DNA of 64,000 nt from Triplophysa rosa. Lineage: Eukaryota; Chordata; Actinopteri; Cypriniformes; Nemacheilidae. The translations under genes were made by a program, and so were the position numbers. The stretch lies in NCBI RefSeq assembly GCF_024868665.1, contig NC_079906.1, positions 7,581,169-7,645,168 of the forward strand, given 5' to 3'. Under the pieces are notes generated by a model. The model worked only from the letters and a program-made list of their open reading frames with translations, did no database searches and had not been told where the DNA came from. How positions within the stretch are numbered: position 1 is the stretch's first letter; every line of letters begins with the position of its first letter. Shown here one piece after another: positions 62,425 to 64,000 of the stretch.

Positions 62425-62517
62425 GATTACATGGATTAAAGTTCTCCGTCGCTACGACGGATTTCCGTTAATTGCAGCGAGTCTATGACGGATTTCCATT
62501 AATTGCAGCGAGTCTAC
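62425..62517 (+). repeat. 37-bp minisatellite, split by a hAT element (left part)
   Basis: Repeats of ACGGATTTCCRTTAATTGCA plus GCGAGTCTA..: two full units here, and a further unit (CGAAGGATTTCCGTCAATTG) at about 63032-63056 on the far side of the hAT insertion. Confidence 0.7.
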
Positions 62518-63024
62518 TAGTGATGGGTCGTTCTTGAACGATTCGTTCATTTTGAACGAATCTTTAATGTGACTCGGGAAGAACGAGTCGTCTTAGTTAG
62601 TGATTCGTTCAGTCGCGCATGCGCATTGCGCAACATTCTATGGGTCCTGTACTGGAATTCAAGAAGAACGAACGAACGATTCAAACCCGAAGACTCGAGA
62701 GGTGAACTAATCAATTCTCTTTCCGGCTCTGATTGCATTGGTTTAGTTTACGACGCTGTCACGTGATGAACGAAGGCGTCAAACCCGAGGACTTGTCAGA
62801 TAAGAGGTGTGGTGAGCTCTTATAGCATTATAGTTTTGTATTGTTTGTAATGTGATCAACGTTTGCATAAGTAGTAGATGTGTTAGGAAAGTAACGTAAC
62901 ATTTTAATTATATTTTGCTAAAATGAACGAAATGAACGATATGACTCGAAAAAAGATTCGTTCATTTTGCTGAACGAGACTCAAAGATCCGAGTCAGTAA
63001 AATGATCCGAACTTCCCATCACTA
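62518..63024. mobile_element. Non-autonomous hAT element inside the minisatellite
   Basis: Ends TAGTGATGGGTCGTTC and GAACTTCCCATCACTA (near-inverse), flanked by the exact 8-bp duplication GAGTCTAC (62510-62517, 63025-63032). Subterminal GAACGATTCGTTCATTTTGA and GATTCGTTCATTTTGCTGAA repeats. 507 bp, no transposase. Confidence 0.88.
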
Positions 63025-63775
63025 GAGTCTACGAAGGATTTCCGTCAATTGCAGGGTTCCAGCCTGTCCTTAATGTCTTAAATTCACATTTCATAATGTT
63101 GTTAACCCTTTGACGCAATCACACCGGTAAGATTAGAACATTCAGCGCTGTGGCTGGCACTGAGCCAGAGACAGAATCAATCCTGTCACATATCACAATT
63201 ATGCAGTGCTTTCAACCACATAATGTTTAATTTAGCCTTCAGACATATACACGTGCCTACAAGCACAAAATACATTTAGAGATTGCATAATACACACTGA
63301 TGTCTATGGAAGCGGCAATAACAATCTCCTCAAATGTAATTTGACGGATGTTTTATTCAGATCAGACAAAGTATCTGCAATTTAAGCAATTGTTAAGATC
63401 ACTCAATTCTCCTACCAGGTCACCAGGCACTTACGTTTGTGTTTTTAAGAGAAGTGGATGAATTCACGTGATGTAAATCCGACAGATCTCAGACCACGGT
63501 GGAAACAAACATGGCGGCGCCCGCTTATAGCTCACCTAACGCGATCATTATAAAAGTGTTTAAACAACAAAACACATTCACATGCACATATATGACAATA
63601 GGAATGTCAGATATTTCATGACATAGTTAACAGTTTAAAAAGAAAAATGATGTAAAAGCAATGCATCAGTCATACAGCTGCTGTGGCTCTGCGGTGTGTC
63701 ACGTGATAAGCAGTGCCGCGTCGCCATGGAAATGCTAAAGTGATACCTTCTTAACGGTCGCCTTGGACAAGTTAG

Positions 63776-64000
63776 TCAAACACTGTAACTAGTCACTGTA
63801 GCTAGTCAAACACTGTAACTAGTCATGTAGCTAGTCAAACACTGAAACTAGTCGTGTAGCTTGTCAAACACTGAAACTAGTCATGTAGCTAGTCAAACAC
63901 TGAAACTAGTCACTGTAGCTAGTCAAACACTGAAACTAGTCATGTAGCTTGTCAAACACTGAAACTAGTCATGTAGCTAGTCAAACACTGAAACTAGTCA
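63776..64000 (+). repeat. About 30-bp minisatellite, runs off the window
   Basis: Tandem AGTCAAACACTGAAACTAGT-CATGTAGCT units of 29-31 bp (variants CACTGTAGC, GTGTAGC, CATGTAGCT; GTAACT/GAAACT), about seven units to the last base. Units are contiguous without unique spacers. Confidence 0.85.

Larger units (their letters stand above)
61918..63770. other. ncor2: ncor2 intron downstream of coding exon 3
   Basis: No host exon recognised after the donor AAG|GTCAGC at 61917. Apart from the minisatellite and hAT element described separately, the sequence (61918-62420 and 63060-63770) shows no feature I can support. Confidence 0.4.

Noticed and set aside
63776..64000. CRISPR-like regular repeat array
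   Set aside because: Units are contiguous with no unique spacers, in vertebrate DNA; it is a minisatellite.

Overview
The window is vertebrate nuclear DNA, most likely from a teleost and probably a cypriniform (carp/minnow/loach) fish. The evidence is short exons with consensus splice sites, teleost-type mobile elements (Tc1-like, hAT, Harbinger MITEs, DIRS, Angel-type foldback repeats) and three recognisable chromatin/autophagy genes. All three genes lie on the + strand in the order ulk1 - ep400 - ncor2. Human ULK1, EP400 and NCOR2 all map to 12q24, so this looks like an old conserved neighbourhood. PUS1, which sits between ULK1 and EP400 in human, is absent here.

Layout: (i) 334-12431 holds the 3' two thirds of a ULK1-type autophagy kinase gene, 20 exons from the end of the kinase domain to the stop, with a 3'UTR to about 13.89 kb. 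(ii) 14.5-45.4 kb holds what appears to be the whole of ep400, the Swi2/Snf2 ATPase scaffold of the TIP60/NuA4 complex. It has a putative non-coding first exon near 14.5-14.73 kb and 53 coding exons (19027-44176) whose phases all join, giving about 3,061 codons. (iii) From 47.4 kb the 5' end of ncor2 (SMRT corepressor) begins, with a CpG-rich non-coding exon and three coding exons (52935-61917); the gene continues past the window.

The introns and intergenic DNA hold a dense, partly nested set of mobile elements. These are: a DIRS-type tyrosine-recombinase retroelement with inverted terminal repeats and a nested SINE-like tail (ulk1 intron); a Tc1/mariner element with an uninterrupted transposase and perfect 29-bp inverted repeats (ep400 intron 1); five hAT-type non-autonomous elements with exact 8-bp target duplications (27.6, 30.2, 39.1, 42.2, 62.5 kb); a Harbinger MITE abutting an Angel-type foldback; a degraded endogenous-retrovirus fragment whose integrase is split by a DNA transposon; an internally deleted LTR retroelement; a damaged second Tc1-like element; and several minisatellites and microsatellites.

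None of the three host genes forms an operon-like unit; each has its own promoter region and polyadenylation signal. Coordinates of exon ends come from reading splice consensus plus reading-frame continuity and recalled human protein order, not from transcript data. I did not find a clear undescribed multi-gene system. The observations most worth checking are the intact DD36E-spaced Tc1 element, the altered motif V in the Ep400 ATPase, the overlapping ORF pair in the retroviral fragment, and the split integrase.
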